The position numbers and the translations under genes are program-made. Of a stretch of DNA of 51,154 nt, positions 8,671 to 17,712 are shown piece by piece. Numbering within the stretch: the stretch's first letter is position 1; each line of letters begins with the position of its first letter. The notes under the pieces are model-generated. The model was not told where the DNA came from. It saw only the letters and a list, made by a program, of their open reading frames with translations, and ran no database searches. Source of the DNA: CALACW01 sp963627915 (lineage in GTDB: Bacteria > Bacillota > Clostridia > Oscillospirales > Acutalibacteraceae); the NCBI GenBank assembly GCA_963627915.1, contig CAVGCY010000065.1:1-51154 (forward strand). The letters are read 5' to 3'.

Positions 8671-8746
<76 letters not shown>

Positions 8747-8751
8747 AACAA

Positions 8752-8828
8752 TGGCGACCCGGAACGGGATCGAACCGTCGACCTCTAGCGTGACAGGCTA
8801 GCGTTCTAACCAGCTGAACTACCGGGCC
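8752..8828 (-). tRNA. tRNA-Asp (anticodon GTC)
   Basis: The 77-nt minus-strand cloverleaf has acceptor stem GGCCCGG/CCGGGTC, anticodon stem CTAGC/GCTAG with loop CTGTCAC (GTC), and T arm GACGGTTCGATCCCGTT. CCA is encoded. It is the first gene of the tRNA unit. Confidence 0.93.
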
Positions 8829-8866
8829 ATGCTGCATAACGGAATAATTCCGTCCGACAAGATGAT

Positions 8867-8895
8867 ATTATACACATATATTCAATACTTGTCAA
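8867..8895 (-). promoter_or_regulatory. Consensus promoter of the tRNA unit
   Basis: Minus strand TTGACA (8890-8895), a 17-bp spacer and TATAAT (8867-8872), about 40 bp upstream of tRNA-Asp. Both hexamers match the sigma-A consensus exactly, as expected for a stable-RNA promoter. The rest of the gene-free stretch 8829-9151 is AT-rich and holds only this and the next promoter. Confidence 0.88.
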
Positions 8896-9072
8896 CAATT
8901 TTCGGTAAAATTTTTTTTGATTTATTTTTTTACCGTGAATGGCACGTTATGTTTACGTTGGTAAAAATCTATTTATTATTCCGTGAACATCCGTGGGGTA
9001 AATGTCGAAAAACTGCATTTCGTTCCGTTTTTATGTTTTTGAAGCCGAATTTTAACGTTATGTTTATTAATA

Positions 9073-9101
9073 TTGATTAATTTTATAATTTATTTTATAA
9101 T
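9073..9101 (+). promoter_or_regulatory. Promoter of the LytTR two-component operon
   Basis: TTGATT (9073-9078), a 17-bp spacer and TATAAT (9096-9101), 50 bp before the regulator start codon. Confidence 0.6.
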
Positions 9102-9151
9102 GTAGCAAAAGAGAACCGGGCTGCGGATTTTATCGAGGGGGACTGTTTGCC

Positions 9152-9856
9152 GTGAAAATCGCCATACTTGACGATGAGGAAGTATTTCGCACTGATTTGC
9201 GAATGAAACTCAGCGCGCTTTTTTATTCCATGGAGATTGATGTTTTAATAGATTGCTATGCATCCGCCGGGGGGCTTATTCCGTTTGCGGACGAATATCA
9301 GCTTATTTTTGTCGATTACAGTCTTACAGACTGCACGGGAATGGATTTTGCGTCGGTTGTCAGGGAGAAAAACAACGCCGTGGGGCTGGTTTTTGTCAGC
9401 AATTATCCGGAATATGTTTTTGACGCTTTTAAAGTCAACGCATACAGATTTTTAAGAAAGCCCATAGATTGCGTCGAGCTTGAGGAGACGGTTACGTCAT
9501 TTATTAACGAGTCCTCAAGAAACGATAAGATTGTTTTGTTAAACTATGTTTCCGAGGGACGGAAATTTACCGATTCTGGTTTGATTATGTATGTGGAATC
9601 CGGCGGCAAGCACTCGTTTATTACGTTTTCCGACGGGACGTCAGGGGAGGTCGTTTCCGGTTTTTCGGAAACCGTTCGGACGCTTACAAGTCCGTATTCC
9701 GCATGCAGTTCGAGAGGCGTTTTCATATGTTTTTCGTATGTTCGCGATTATAAAAAAACCGATATTATTATGAAAAACGGACGGAAATTTTCCGTAAGCC
9801 GAAGCTGCAGAACCGAATTTGAATCGAAATGGATTAATTATTTGAAGAATAAATAA
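9152..9856 (+). CDS. LytTR-family response regulator
   Basis: A 234-residue regulator. The N-terminal receiver has the acidic pocket D7-D8, the phosphorylation site D55 (IFVDYSL) and the conserved K103 (LRKPID). The C-terminal half, from about residue 130, is a LytTR-type DNA-binding domain ending in the pattern FICFSYVRDYKK and RKFSVSRSCR. LytTR regulators bind paired direct repeats upstream of genes for virulence, bacteriocins or cell-envelope functions (AgrA is the model). The start is GTG at 9152 with GAGGGGGA upstream. The partner kinase follows 9 bases downstream. No target can be named. Confidence 0.88.
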   Translation: MKIAILDDEEVFRTDLRMKLSALFYSMEIDVLIDCYASAGGLIPFADEYQLIFVDYSLTDCTGMDFASVVREKNNAVGLVFVSNYPEYVFDAFKVNAYRFLRKPIDCVELEETVTSFINESSRNDKIVLLNYVSEGRKFTDSGLIMYVESGGKHSFITFSDGTSGEVVSGFSETVRTLTSPYSACSSRGVFICFSYVRDYKKTDIIMKNGRKFSVSRSCRTEFESKWINYLKNK

Positions 9857-9865
9857 GGGACGTTT

Positions 9866-11134
9866 ATGACAGCGGGTATTTTTTTCTTTCTGCGCGACAT
9901 TTTCGCCGCGGTCAATATAATACTTCTGTGCCGTTATTTTCTCGGACTTGATATCCGTGCGGGTATTTTTCGCACTTGCTCTGCCGTATGCCTTTTTGCG
10001 TTAAATTCCGCGGCATATACATACGGCAGATATACGCCCGGCTTGCGGGAAATGATGGATATCATAACGGATATTTCGTCATACGCGCTGTATCTCTTTG
10101 TCTTTTTCCTGTTTGTGAAATGCTCTCAGAGGTTAAAGACCGTACTGTTTTTGACGTGTTATATTTTTGTCATGGAGATGATATACGGCATGGCCGCGCC
10201 GTATGTCGGGGAGAATGACGATATTAAAATCTGCTTTACCGCGTCGATATTTTTGATTGTCGATATCGTTTTGATTCTTTGCGTTAAATTCAGACGTGTT
10301 CCCAGGTTTCCCGATATTATTTCGATAACGCCGAAATGGATATTTGTTTCAATAATGATATTCTGTCTTGCGTGCTATTACAGACAGTTCGGTATTTCGT
10401 CGTCGATATATGAAATTATATATATCACCGCGACTGTTTTGATGCTCATAAGCATAGGATTTTTCATATTCAATATGATAAAGGCGACTCAGGAAATCGC
10501 CTCGCTTTATTCGCGGATGAACGAAATATCGGATTACTATATGCGCCTTGCCAAAAACGACGAGGAGTTAAGAGCGTTCAGACATGACTATAAAAATCAT
10601 ATGAACATAGTGTCGATTCTTATCGATAACGGAAATATGCATGAGGCTTCAAAATACATACAGGAGCTGTCGTTATCGGCGGGCAAATGCTTTAAAAAAT
10701 ATTCGACGGGAAACGACATTCTCGATATGATAATGGCAAACAAATCAAAAACAGCGGAGAATTTCGGATATACCGTTACGTTTAAGGGATTCTTTCCGTC
10801 GAAGGGAATCGAGCCTGCCGACGTTTGTACCGTATGCGCGAATCTCATAGACAATGCAATTGAACACGGTTCGCTCAGACAGGGCGAAAATGATATTCTG
10901 GTTGAGTCCACGCTTTCCGATTCGTCTGTTATTTTTACCGTTACGAACAATGTATCAAACGCGGTAGGCGGAGATATGCGGACGACAAAATCCGATAAGG
11001 TAAATCACGGCTTCGGAATGAAAAACGTGAAAAAGACGGTAAAAAAATACAACGGCATGATTAACGTGCAGAGCAGCGACTGCCGCTTCAGCATAGACGT
11101 TTTAATGAAAATACCCGAAAATGCGGGCAAATAA
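9866..11134 (+). CDS. GHKL-type sensor histidine kinase (AgrC-like)
   Basis: 422 residues. About six hydrophobic helices fill residues 1-205, with almost no extracellular domain, as in AgrC-type peptide or membrane sensors. A helical linker leads to the H box FRHDYKNHM (H240), and the ATP-binding region has CANLIDNAIEHG (N box) and HGFGMKNVKKTVKKYNG (G boxes). It should phosphorylate the LytTR regulator encoded just upstream. No agrB/agrD-like signal-peptide genes are seen beside it, so the signal is unknown. The downstream hairpin at 11206-11253 may end this transcript. Confidence 0.87.
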   Translation: MTAGIFFFLRDIFAAVNIILLCRYFLGLDIRAGIFRTCSAVCLFALNSAAYTYGRYTPGLREMMDIITDISSYALYLFVFFLFVKCSQRLKTVLFLTCYIFVMEMIYGMAAPYVGENDDIKICFTASIFLIVDIVLILCVKFRRVPRFPDIISITPKWIFVSIMIFCLACYYRQFGISSSIYEIIYITATVLMLISIGFFIFNMIKATQEIASLYSRMNEISDYYMRLAKNDEELRAFRHDYKNHMNIVSILIDNGNMHEASKYIQELSLSAGKCFKKYSTGNDILDMIMANKSKTAENFGYTVTFKGFFPSKGIEPADVCTVCANLIDNAIEHGSLRQGENDILVESTLSDSSVIFTVTNNVSNAVGGDMRTTKSDKVNHGFGMKNVKKTVKKYNGMINVQSSDCRFSIDVLMKIPENAGK

Positions 11135-11161
11135 GCGTATATAAATTCGTTTATTTTGCCG

Positions 11162-11190
11162 TTGTGTTTTATTTTAAAATATTGTAAAAT
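11162..11190 (+). promoter_or_regulatory. Possible promoter before the second MATE gene
   Basis: TTGTGT (11162-11167), a 17-bp spacer and TAAAAT (11185-11190). Transcription would begin within about 10 bp of the hairpin at 11206, so the first thing transcribed would be a terminator-like structure. Confidence 0.5.
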
Positions 11191-11205
11191 AGCAATGATA
11201 ACTGA

Positions 11206-11262
11206 GCGGCGTCGAGCGTAAGTCCGAGTGATCGGATTTATGCCCGGCGCCGTTATTTTTTT
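11206..11262 (+). terminator. Terminator or attenuator hairpin before the second MATE gene
   Basis: GCGGCGTCGAGCG (11206-11218) pairs with TGCCCGGCGCCGT (11241-11253) with wobbles, and TAAGTCCGA with TCGGATTTA extends the stem inside. TATTTTTTTTT follows. It either ends the kinase transcript or, if the promoter at 11162 is real, acts as an attenuator for the MATE gene 28 bp downstream. Confidence 0.65.
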
Positions 11263-11289
11263 TGCATTATTTTTGAAAGAGGTTACATA

Positions 11290-12699
11290 ATGGAAGAACA
11301 AAACAAGTTTTTGGAGAAAGAAAAAACGGGCGTTCTTATGCGAAAATACGCCGTTCCGTGCGTTATATCCCTGCTCGTCGCCGCGCTCTATAATATCGTC
11401 GACCAGATATTCATAGCCAACGCCGACTATCTCGGTTCGTACGGAAACGCCGCGAACACCGTCGTATACCCGCTGACGGTCGTCGCGCTCGCGTTTGCCG
11501 TACTGATAGGCGACGGATGCTGTTCGTTTGTAAGCATACGACTCGGGATGAAAGACTCCGAATCTGCATCGAAAAGCGTGGGAAGCGCGGTTTGCATGTC
11601 GATCGGCGCAGGAATAATTCTTATGGTTCTGTATTTTATATTTTCGGACCCGATAATCAAGGCGTTCGGCGGGGGAGTCAACGAGGAAACTTATAAACTT
11701 TCAAAAGAGTATTTTACTTACATTACAATGGGCATACCGTTTTATGTATTCGGTCAGGCGATGAATCCCGTTATACGAAGCGACGGAAGTCCGAAATTTG
11801 CAATGCTGTCGACGCTCGCGGGCGCGGTCGTAAATATTATTCTCGACCCCGTATTTATATTCGTATTCAATTGGGGAATGACGGGAGCCGCCGTCGCCAC
11901 CGTCCTCGGTCAGATGCTTACCGCCGTTCTCGCTCTTTGGTATCTTACGCGGATGAAAGCGATAAAACTTTCAAAGAAAGATATACGCTTTAATTTCGGC
12001 ACGGCAGGAAAATATCTGCCCCTCGGAATTTGCAGTCTTTTAGCTCAGATATCACTCGTCGCGGCGATGGCGGCGATACAGAATATGGTCAAAAAATACG
12101 GCGCGCTCGACCCTGTGTTTTCACTTAGCGAATATTCGCAGATACCCATGGCGGTGCTCGGAATAGTAATGAAGTTTTTTCAAATAGTCATTTCGATAGT
12201 AATAGGCATCGCCGCAGGATGTATTCCGATAGTAGGCTATAATGTGGGCGCGGGCAGGAACGGCAGAGTACGCGAACTGCTTACGAAACTGCTTATTTCG
12301 GAAATAGCAGTCGGAGCGGTTTCGCTCTTTATCGTCGAGGTTTTTCCGAAAGCGTTAATCGGAATATTCGGCGCGTCGAACGAGAGCGTTTACTATGCCG
12401 ATTTTGCCGTAAAATCATTTAGAATTTATCTGTGCTGTATCGTTCTTGCATGTATAAACAAGGCGGCGTTTATCTTTTTGCAGGCGCTCGGCAAGCCCGT
12501 CGAGTCGACGGCACTGTCTATGATAAGAGAGCTTGTGTTCGGAGTCGGATTTTCTATTCTTCTGCCGGTTTGGTTTTCGCTCGACGGCGTTTTGTACTCC
12601 ATGCCCGTATCGGATGTTCTGACGTTTATTATCACCGTTGTGATTTTGATAAAAACGTACAGAGCTTTAAAAACCGACAATATAAAAATTTTGAACTGA
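11290..12699 (+). CDS. MATE family efflux transporter (second copy)
   Basis: 469 residues with about 12 membrane helices. Family signatures include ALYNIVDQIFIANADYLG near residue 35, GNAANTVVYPLTVVALA, and GCIPIVGYNVGAGRNGRVRE near residue 315. It should be a cation-coupled exporter of drugs or metabolites. GAAAGAGGT lies before the ATG at 11290. The convergent neighbour is a MarR-family regulator gene, and MarR proteins often control exporters. However, the two genes share only a terminator, so regulation of this MATE gene by that MarR is only a possibility. Confidence 0.88.
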   Translation: MEEQNKFLEKEKTGVLMRKYAVPCVISLLVAALYNIVDQIFIANADYLGSYGNAANTVVYPLTVVALAFAVLIGDGCCSFVSIRLGMKDSESASKSVGSAVCMSIGAGIILMVLYFIFSDPIIKAFGGGVNEETYKLSKEYFTYITMGIPFYVFGQAMNPVIRSDGSPKFAMLSTLAGAVVNIILDPVFIFVFNWGMTGAAVATVLGQMLTAVLALWYLTRMKAIKLSKKDIRFNFGTAGKYLPLGICSLLAQISLVAAMAAIQNMVKKYGALDPVFSLSEYSQIPMAVLGIVMKFFQIVISIVIGIAAGCIPIVGYNVGAGRNGRVRELLTKLLISEIAVGAVSLFIVEVFPKALIGIFGASNESVYYADFAVKSFRIYLCCIVLACINKAAFIFLQALGKPVESTALSMIRELVFGVGFSILLPVWFSLDGVLYSMPVSDVLTFIITVVILIKTYRALKTDNIKILN

Positions 12700-12708
12700 A
12701 TATAAAAA

Positions 12709-12748
12709 GCGGAGAGTCAAATGCCGGGACTCTCCGCAGTTTTTTATT
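12709..12748. terminator. Terminator between the MATE and MarR genes
   Basis: A 10-bp stem GCGGAGAGTC (12709-12718) / GACTCTCCGC (12728-12737) is followed by AGTTTTTTATTT. It serves the MATE gene on the plus strand. The convergent MarR gene ends at 12744, inside the T run. Confidence 0.78.
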
Positions 12749-13232
12749 TATCCTTACCCGAACACAGTTCCGCTTTTTTGAGTTCGCCGATAACGTCGTC
12801 GGCTGTTTTGCCATTTTCTGTCAGATTTGCAATCATCCGTTCTAAATAGCTTTTGAGCAGTATTTTTTCCTCTTCGGAAAAACCCGATACAAGTTTTTTT
12901 GAGCACTCGTCGAAGATTTCCTTGCTTTTCAGTTCTTTTTCCAGTCCGAGCTGCGTGATTTTTATTTTATTGTATCTTAAATCGCTGTCGTCGGCTTTTT
13001 TTTCAAGAAGCCCAGACTTTTGCATGCGCTTTATGCTGACGGCGGTGGAGGCCGGGGAAACGTTCAGATATTTCGCAATTTCGGTCTGTGAGCATTCGCC
13101 GTGCTCCTTAAGATATCTGAGAATCTGGGGCTGACCGTAGTAAATGCCGATAGACGACGTGTTTGTAAATACGGTATATCTGTGAAGCACACCGAGATCC
13201 ATTAACAGCTTTGAAAATTCTATATCGTTCAT
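12744..13232 (-). CDS. MarR-family transcriptional regulator
   Basis: 162 residues with the winged-helix plan of MarR: helix, then ILRYLKEHGECSQTEIAKYLNVSPASTAVSIKRMQKSGLLEKKADDSDLRYNKI, where the recognition helix (SPASTAVSIKRM) and the wing with Asp-Arg (DSDLRYNKI) are clear, and a C-terminal dimer helix. Such regulators repress exporter, stress or own genes and release DNA on ligand binding. Minus strand, ribosome site AGGGGTGAC. It is read divergently from glgB with about 220 bp between. Its own promoter overlaps a 12-bp direct repeat that may be the operator. Confidence 0.88.
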   Translation of the reverse strand: MNDIEFSKLLMDLGVLHRYTVFTNTSSIGIYYGQPQILRYLKEHGECSQTEIAKYLNVSPASTAVSIKRMQKSGLLEKKADDSDLRYNKIKITQLGLEKELKSKEIFDECSKKLVSGFSEEEKILLKSYLERMIANLTENGKTADDVIGELKKAELCSGKDK

Positions 13233-13244
13233 TTCTTGTCACCC

Positions 13245-13293
13245 CTGATTAATTAACTGATTTAATTTTACATGGGTTTGTATTTTTTTTCAA
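13245..13293 (-). promoter_or_regulatory. MarR gene promoter with possible operator
   Basis: Minus strand TTGAAA (13288-13293), a 17-bp spacer and TAAAAT (13265-13270). The tandem direct repeat CTGATTAATTAA / CTGATTTAATTT (13245-13268) covers the start of transcription and would fit autorepression. Confidence 0.6.
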
Positions 13294-13387
13294 TACAAAA
13301 ATATTTTTTACATCAAGTGTTACAAATATTGCGACATATTTTGTATGTGTATTTGTGTAAAATATTGATATTATTTTATTATGGGTC

Positions 13388-13416
13388 TTGAAAAAATAAC
13401 TTTTTTTTGATAATAT
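13388..13416 (+). promoter_or_regulatory. Promoter of the glg operon
   Basis: TTGAAA (13388-13393), a 17-bp spacer and TAATAT (13411-13416), 38 bp before the glgB start. Confidence 0.65.
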
Positions 13417-13453
13417 TAAGGTATATATCTGTAGTTAAAACGGAGAAATGAAT

Positions 13454-15340
13454 ATGGAGAGCAGAAAGAAAGAGAATTTAGACGTTCCCGTTTACCTTTT
13501 CCGCGAGGGGAGCAATGCCAGAGCGTACGAGTTCCTCGGCGCGCACAGAACGGGTAAGAACGTCGTTACGTTCAGGGTTTGGGCTCCTCACGCAAAGGGC
13601 GTGAGCGTCGTCGGCGATTTCAATTCATGGGACGGCGAAAAAAATCCGATGACCCGTTTGCCTGACGGCGAAATATGGGAGACGACCGTCAGAGGGATAA
13701 AACAGTACGACGCGTATAAATACTGTATAACGGCCTCGGACGGCAGAACGTTTATGAAATGCGATCCGTACGGCTTTCATTCGGAAACAAGACCGGGTAC
13801 CGCTTCCAAATTCTATGAGCTTGATAAATTCAAATGGACGGACGAACGCTGGACGGACGAACGGGCGCATAAGGATATTTATTCTTCTCCCGTGAACATT
13901 TACGAGGTTCACGCCGGTTCATGGAGAACGAATGAGGACGGCGGCTTTTACTCGTACAGAGAGCTTGCGGACTCTCTTATTCCGTATGTAAAGGAAATGG
14001 GCTATACGCACATTGAGTTTCTGCCTCTTACGGAATATCCGTTTGACGGAAGTTGGGGTTATCAGGTCACGGGCTATTTTGCTCCTACGTCGAGATACGG
14101 CACTCCCGAGGATTTTATGTATCTTATAAACGAGTGTCACAATAACGGAATAGGCGTTATACTCGACTGGGTTCCCGCGCATTTTCCCAAGGACGCGCAC
14201 GGGCTTTATGAATTTGACGGACAGCCCTGCTACGAGTATTCCGACCCGAGAAAGGGCGAGCATTACCAATGGGGAACGAGAGTTTTTGATTACGGAAAAA
14301 CACAGGTCAAGAGCTTTTTGATGTCCTCTGCGTCATTCTGGCTGAGGGAATATCATATAGACGGAATCAGGGTTGACGCGGTTGCTTCGATGCTCTACCT
14401 TGACTACGGCAGAGATGACGGAAACTGGGTCAGGAACGAAAAAGGAGGCAGAGAGAATCTTGAGGCTGTTGCCTTTTTGAGAAAGCTTAACGAGGTTCTT
14501 TTCAGAGAATATCCCGGTATCATGGTGATAGCCGAGGAATCGACGGCATGGCCTCTTGTTACGAAACCGACAAATGTCGGCGGTCTTGGCTTTAACTTTA
14601 AATGGAACATGGGCTGGATGAACGATATATTGAGATATTTTTCGCTCGACGGCTATTTTAAAAAATACAATCACGATCTTATAACATTCTCGTTTTTCTA
14701 CGCGTTTTCGGAGAATTTCGTTCTTCCGATTTCGCACGACGAGGTGGTTCACGGCAAAAAGTCGCTTATAGACAAAATGCCCGGTACGTATGAGGAGAAA
14801 TTTTCGGCAATGCGCGCGTTTTTAGGATATATGTACGCGCATCCGGGTAAAAAACTGCTCTTTATGGGGCAGGAATTCGGTCAGTTTATAGAGTGGGACG
14901 AGAAAAAACAGCTCGACTGGTTTTTGCTTGATTACGATTCTCACAAATCCTTGCTTGAATATACAAAATCGTTAAATTGTTTTTATAAGGAAAATTCCCC
15001 CATGTGGGAAATCGATTATTCGTGGGAGGGCTTTTCATGGATAGTCAGCGACGATTCGGACAACTCCGTTATCGCGTTCAGGCGTACGGACGAAAAGGGT
15101 GAAAGCGTTATCGCCGTATGCAATTTTACTCCGGTACAGCGGGATAATTATAAAATGGGCGTCCCCGAAAAGGGCATTTACGACGTTGTTTTCAATTCGG
15201 ACGATAAGAAATTCGGCGGAAGCGGAAGCGTCAGGAAACGCGTTTACCGTACGAAAGCGCAGGAGATGCATTCTCAGCCTCAGAGTGTGGAGCTTTCGAT
15301 TCCCGGTCTGTCGGCGATATATTTAAAAAAGAGAAAATAA
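13454..15340 (+). CDS. glgB: 1,4-alpha-glucan branching enzyme
   Basis: Makes alpha-1,6 branches in glycogen. Of two close in-frame ATGs I prefer 13454, because GGAG lies 8 bases before it and only 2 bases before the one at 13448. Domains: CBM48 (residues about 25-110, with VWAPHAKGVSVVGDFNSWDG), GH13 barrel, and an all-beta C-terminal domain. Catalytic motifs are DGIRVDAVASMLYLDYG (nucleophile D308), VIAEEST (acid E361) and ISHDEVVHGK near residue 430. 628 residues is the normal length for the short bacterial form. The ADP-glucose genes glgC and glgD follow directly. Confidence 0.95.
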   Translation: MESRKKENLDVPVYLFREGSNARAYEFLGAHRTGKNVVTFRVWAPHAKGVSVVGDFNSWDGEKNPMTRLPDGEIWETTVRGIKQYDAYKYCITASDGRTFMKCDPYGFHSETRPGTASKFYELDKFKWTDERWTDERAHKDIYSSPVNIYEVHAGSWRTNEDGGFYSYRELADSLIPYVKEMGYTHIEFLPLTEYPFDGSWGYQVTGYFAPTSRYGTPEDFMYLINECHNNGIGVILDWVPAHFPKDAHGLYEFDGQPCYEYSDPRKGEHYQWGTRVFDYGKTQVKSFLMSSASFWLREYHIDGIRVDAVASMLYLDYGRDDGNWVRNEKGGRENLEAVAFLRKLNEVLFREYPGIMVIAEESTAWPLVTKPTNVGGLGFNFKWNMGWMNDILRYFSLDGYFKKYNHDLITFSFFYAFSENFVLPISHDEVVHGKKSLIDKMPGTYEEKFSAMRAFLGYMYAHPGKKLLFMGQEFGQFIEWDEKKQLDWFLLDYDSHKSLLEYTKSLNCFYKENSPMWEIDYSWEGFSWIVSDDSDNSVIAFRRTDEKGESVIAVCNFTPVQRDNYKMGVPEKGIYDVVFNSDDKKFGGSGSVRKRVYRTKAQEMHSQPQSVELSIPGLSAIYLKKRK

Positions 15341-15360
15341 GTTAAAAGGAAGGTTGCACA

Positions 15361-16581
15361 ATGGCAAGAAAAACAGAATGTATAGCAATGCTGCTCGCCG
15401 GCGGTCAGGGCAGCAGACTCGGAATACTTACCAGGAATATAGCCAAGCCCGCCGTTCCCTACGGCGGAAAATACAGAATTATAGATTTTCCGCTCTCAAA
15501 CTGCGTAAATTCCGGCATACATACAGTCGGTGTATTGACGCAGTATCAGCCTCTTGAATTAAATGATTATATCGGCAGCGGTCAGCCGTGGGATCTCGAC
15601 AGAATGAACGGCGGCGTTCATGTTCTTTCACCCTATCAGCAGATAGAGGGAACGGACTGGTACAGAGGTACGGCGAACGCGATTTATCAGAATATCAATT
15701 TTATTGACAGATACAATCCGGAGTATGTAGCCGTTCTTTCGGGCGACCATATTTATAAAATGGATTATTCGAAAATGCTTGACTTCCATAAGGCTCACGA
15801 GGCGTCATGCACAATTGCAATGCTTGAGGTCCCGTGGGAGGAGGCTTCCCGTTTCGGACTTATGTTTACGGATGAGGACGGAGCGATTACCGCGTTTGAG
15901 GAGAAACCGAAGAATCCCAAAAGCAACAAGGCGTCAATGGGCGTTTATATGTTCACGTGGTCAAAATTGAGGGAATATCTTATAGCCGACGAGGCCGATG
16001 AAAATTCTTCAAACGATTTCGGCAAGGACGTTATCCCCGCAATGCATGAGGCGGGAGAGAGACTGTTTGCATATGAGTTTGACGGATACTGGAAGGACGT
16101 AGGTACGATAGACAGTCTGTGGGAAGCAAACCTCGATCTTTTGAACCCTGTTGCGAATATAGATTTAAGCGATTCGTCGTGGAAGATTTATTCTAACAAT
16201 GCGGCGACTCCCCCGCATTACATATCGGACAGCGCGCATGTTGAAAATTCAATAATCGCCGGAGGATGCGTAATAAGCGGAAAGGTCGATTATTCCGTTA
16301 TTTTTTCCGGCGTTACCGTTGATTGTGACGCGGAGGTTAAGTATTCGATAGTTATGCCCGGAGCGGTTATAAAACCCGGCGCAAAGGTTCAGTACGCGAT
16401 GATAGCCGAAAACGCGGTTATCGAATCGGGCGCGATCGTCGGCGAGGACCCGCAGGAGATAAGCGACCTTGACAAGTGGGGCGTGGCTGTGGTCGGACAC
16501 AGCGTAAACGTCGGAAAAGACGCGCGCGTTACCGCAAGCCGTATGATAGGCGAGGATGTAAAGGAGGGCGAAACGGTATGA
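15361..16581 (+). CDS. glgC: Glucose-1-phosphate adenylyltransferase, catalytic subunit
   Basis: Makes ADP-glucose from glucose-1-phosphate and ATP, the committed step of glycogen synthesis. The nucleotidyltransferase loop LLAGGQGSRLG is at residues 11-21, followed by KPAVPYGGKYRIIDFPLSN. The substrate motif FEEKPKNPK and the late KDVGT are present. The C-terminal third is a left-handed beta-helix (ENSIIAGGCVISGKVDYSVI). 406 residues. AAGGAAGG is the ribosome site. It overlaps glgD by 4 bases (ATGA), as expected for subunits of one heterotetramer. Confidence 0.95.
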   Translation: MARKTECIAMLLAGGQGSRLGILTRNIAKPAVPYGGKYRIIDFPLSNCVNSGIHTVGVLTQYQPLELNDYIGSGQPWDLDRMNGGVHVLSPYQQIEGTDWYRGTANAIYQNINFIDRYNPEYVAVLSGDHIYKMDYSKMLDFHKAHEASCTIAMLEVPWEEASRFGLMFTDEDGAITAFEEKPKNPKSNKASMGVYMFTWSKLREYLIADEADENSSNDFGKDVIPAMHEAGERLFAYEFDGYWKDVGTIDSLWEANLDLLNPVANIDLSDSSWKIYSNNAATPPHYISDSAHVENSIIAGGCVISGKVDYSVIFSGVTVDCDAEVKYSIVMPGAVIKPGAKVQYAMIAENAVIESGAIVGEDPQEISDLDKWGVAVVGHSVNVGKDARVTASRMIGEDVKEGETV

Positions 16582-17690
16582 AGGGAAATAACGTTTTGGG
16601 ACTTATTTACGCTGACGTGCACAGTGAGCGTATAGACAGACTTACCGCCCTGAGAACAATGGGTTCGGTTCCGTTCGGCGGAAGATACCGTTTTATCGAT
16701 TTTCCGCTGTCGAACATGGTAAACTGCGGAATCAGAAAGGTCGGAGTTATTACAAAGAGCAACTATCAGTCGCTTATGGACCATATAGGCAACGGCAAGC
16801 CGTGGGATCTTTCGAGAAAAAATGAGGGTCTGTTTATCCTTCCGCCGTTTACAAGCGGAAACGGAGTGTATACATGCAGAATTGACGCTCTTGCAAACAA
16901 TATGCCTTTTATAAAGAAATCGAGCGAGGAATACGTCGTTTTATCCGACTGCAATTTTATCTGCAATGTCGATATGGGAAAAATAGTTGACAGACATACG
17001 GCGGCAAATGCCGACATTACGTTTGCCTACAGAGAGGGTAAAATTCCGGCTCTTGACGATATTATGGTATTTGACGTCGACGACGGCGGGGTTATATCGG
17101 ATGTAACCGTTCCTCTCAGTCCCGACGGCGAGGGTAAATATTCCGTTAATATAATCGTTATGAGAAAATCGCTTCTCGAACGTCTTGTAAACGAAGCCGT
17201 AACAAGGGGATATACAAGCTTTGAAAAGGATATAATACGCCAGAATGTCGGAAGTCTTAAAATGTGCGGTTACCGTATAGACGGATTCTGCGCCGCGGTC
17301 GATTCGTTAAAAAGTTATTTTGACGCGAATCTTTCGCTTCTTGAGGAGTCGAATTTAAAACAGCTTTTCCGCAGCGGCGATCCCGTTTACACAAAGACGG
17401 CGGACGATATGCCGGCGGTTTACGGCATCGGTGCGTCGGTTAAAAATTCGCTTATCGCCGACGGGTGCAAGATAGAGGGCACGGTGGAAAACTCCGTTAT
17501 ATTCAGAGGCGTTCATATTGAAAAGGGCGCGGTTGTTAAAAATTCGATAATAATGCATTCGTCGTTTATCGGCGCGGATTCAACGCTTAACTGCGTTATC
17601 ATGGACAAGTACGGCGTTGTCAGACCGAGGAACTCACTTTCCGGCGCGGCGACTTACCCAGTTTATATCGGCAAGAGTATAATTATATAG
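16578..17690 (+). CDS. glgD: GlgD, non-catalytic partner of GlgC
   Basis: 370 residues. I place the start at ATG 16578 (MKGNNVLGLIYADVHSERI), which overlaps the glgC stop and has AAGGAGG upstream. It keeps the fold, with the conserved VPFGGRYRFIDFPLSNMVN segment and beta-helix end (NSLIADGCKIEGTVENSVIF). The catalytic GGxGxRL loop is replaced by YADVHSERID, the mark of the GlgD family. In Bacillus the GlgC-GlgD complex is more active than GlgC alone. Starch or glycogen synthase and phosphorylase genes are not in the window. Confidence 0.93.
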   Translation: MKGNNVLGLIYADVHSERIDRLTALRTMGSVPFGGRYRFIDFPLSNMVNCGIRKVGVITKSNYQSLMDHIGNGKPWDLSRKNEGLFILPPFTSGNGVYTCRIDALANNMPFIKKSSEEYVVLSDCNFICNVDMGKIVDRHTAANADITFAYREGKIPALDDIMVFDVDDGGVISDVTVPLSPDGEGKYSVNIIVMRKSLLERLVNEAVTRGYTSFEKDIIRQNVGSLKMCGYRIDGFCAAVDSLKSYFDANLSLLEESNLKQLFRSGDPVYTKTADDMPAVYGIGASVKNSLIADGCKIEGTVENSVIFRGVHIEKGAVVKNSIIMHSSFIGADSTLNCVIMDKYGVVRPRNSLSGAATYPVYIGKSIII

Positions 17691-17712
17691 GTTTATTCCG
17701 GGAGAGAAATAT

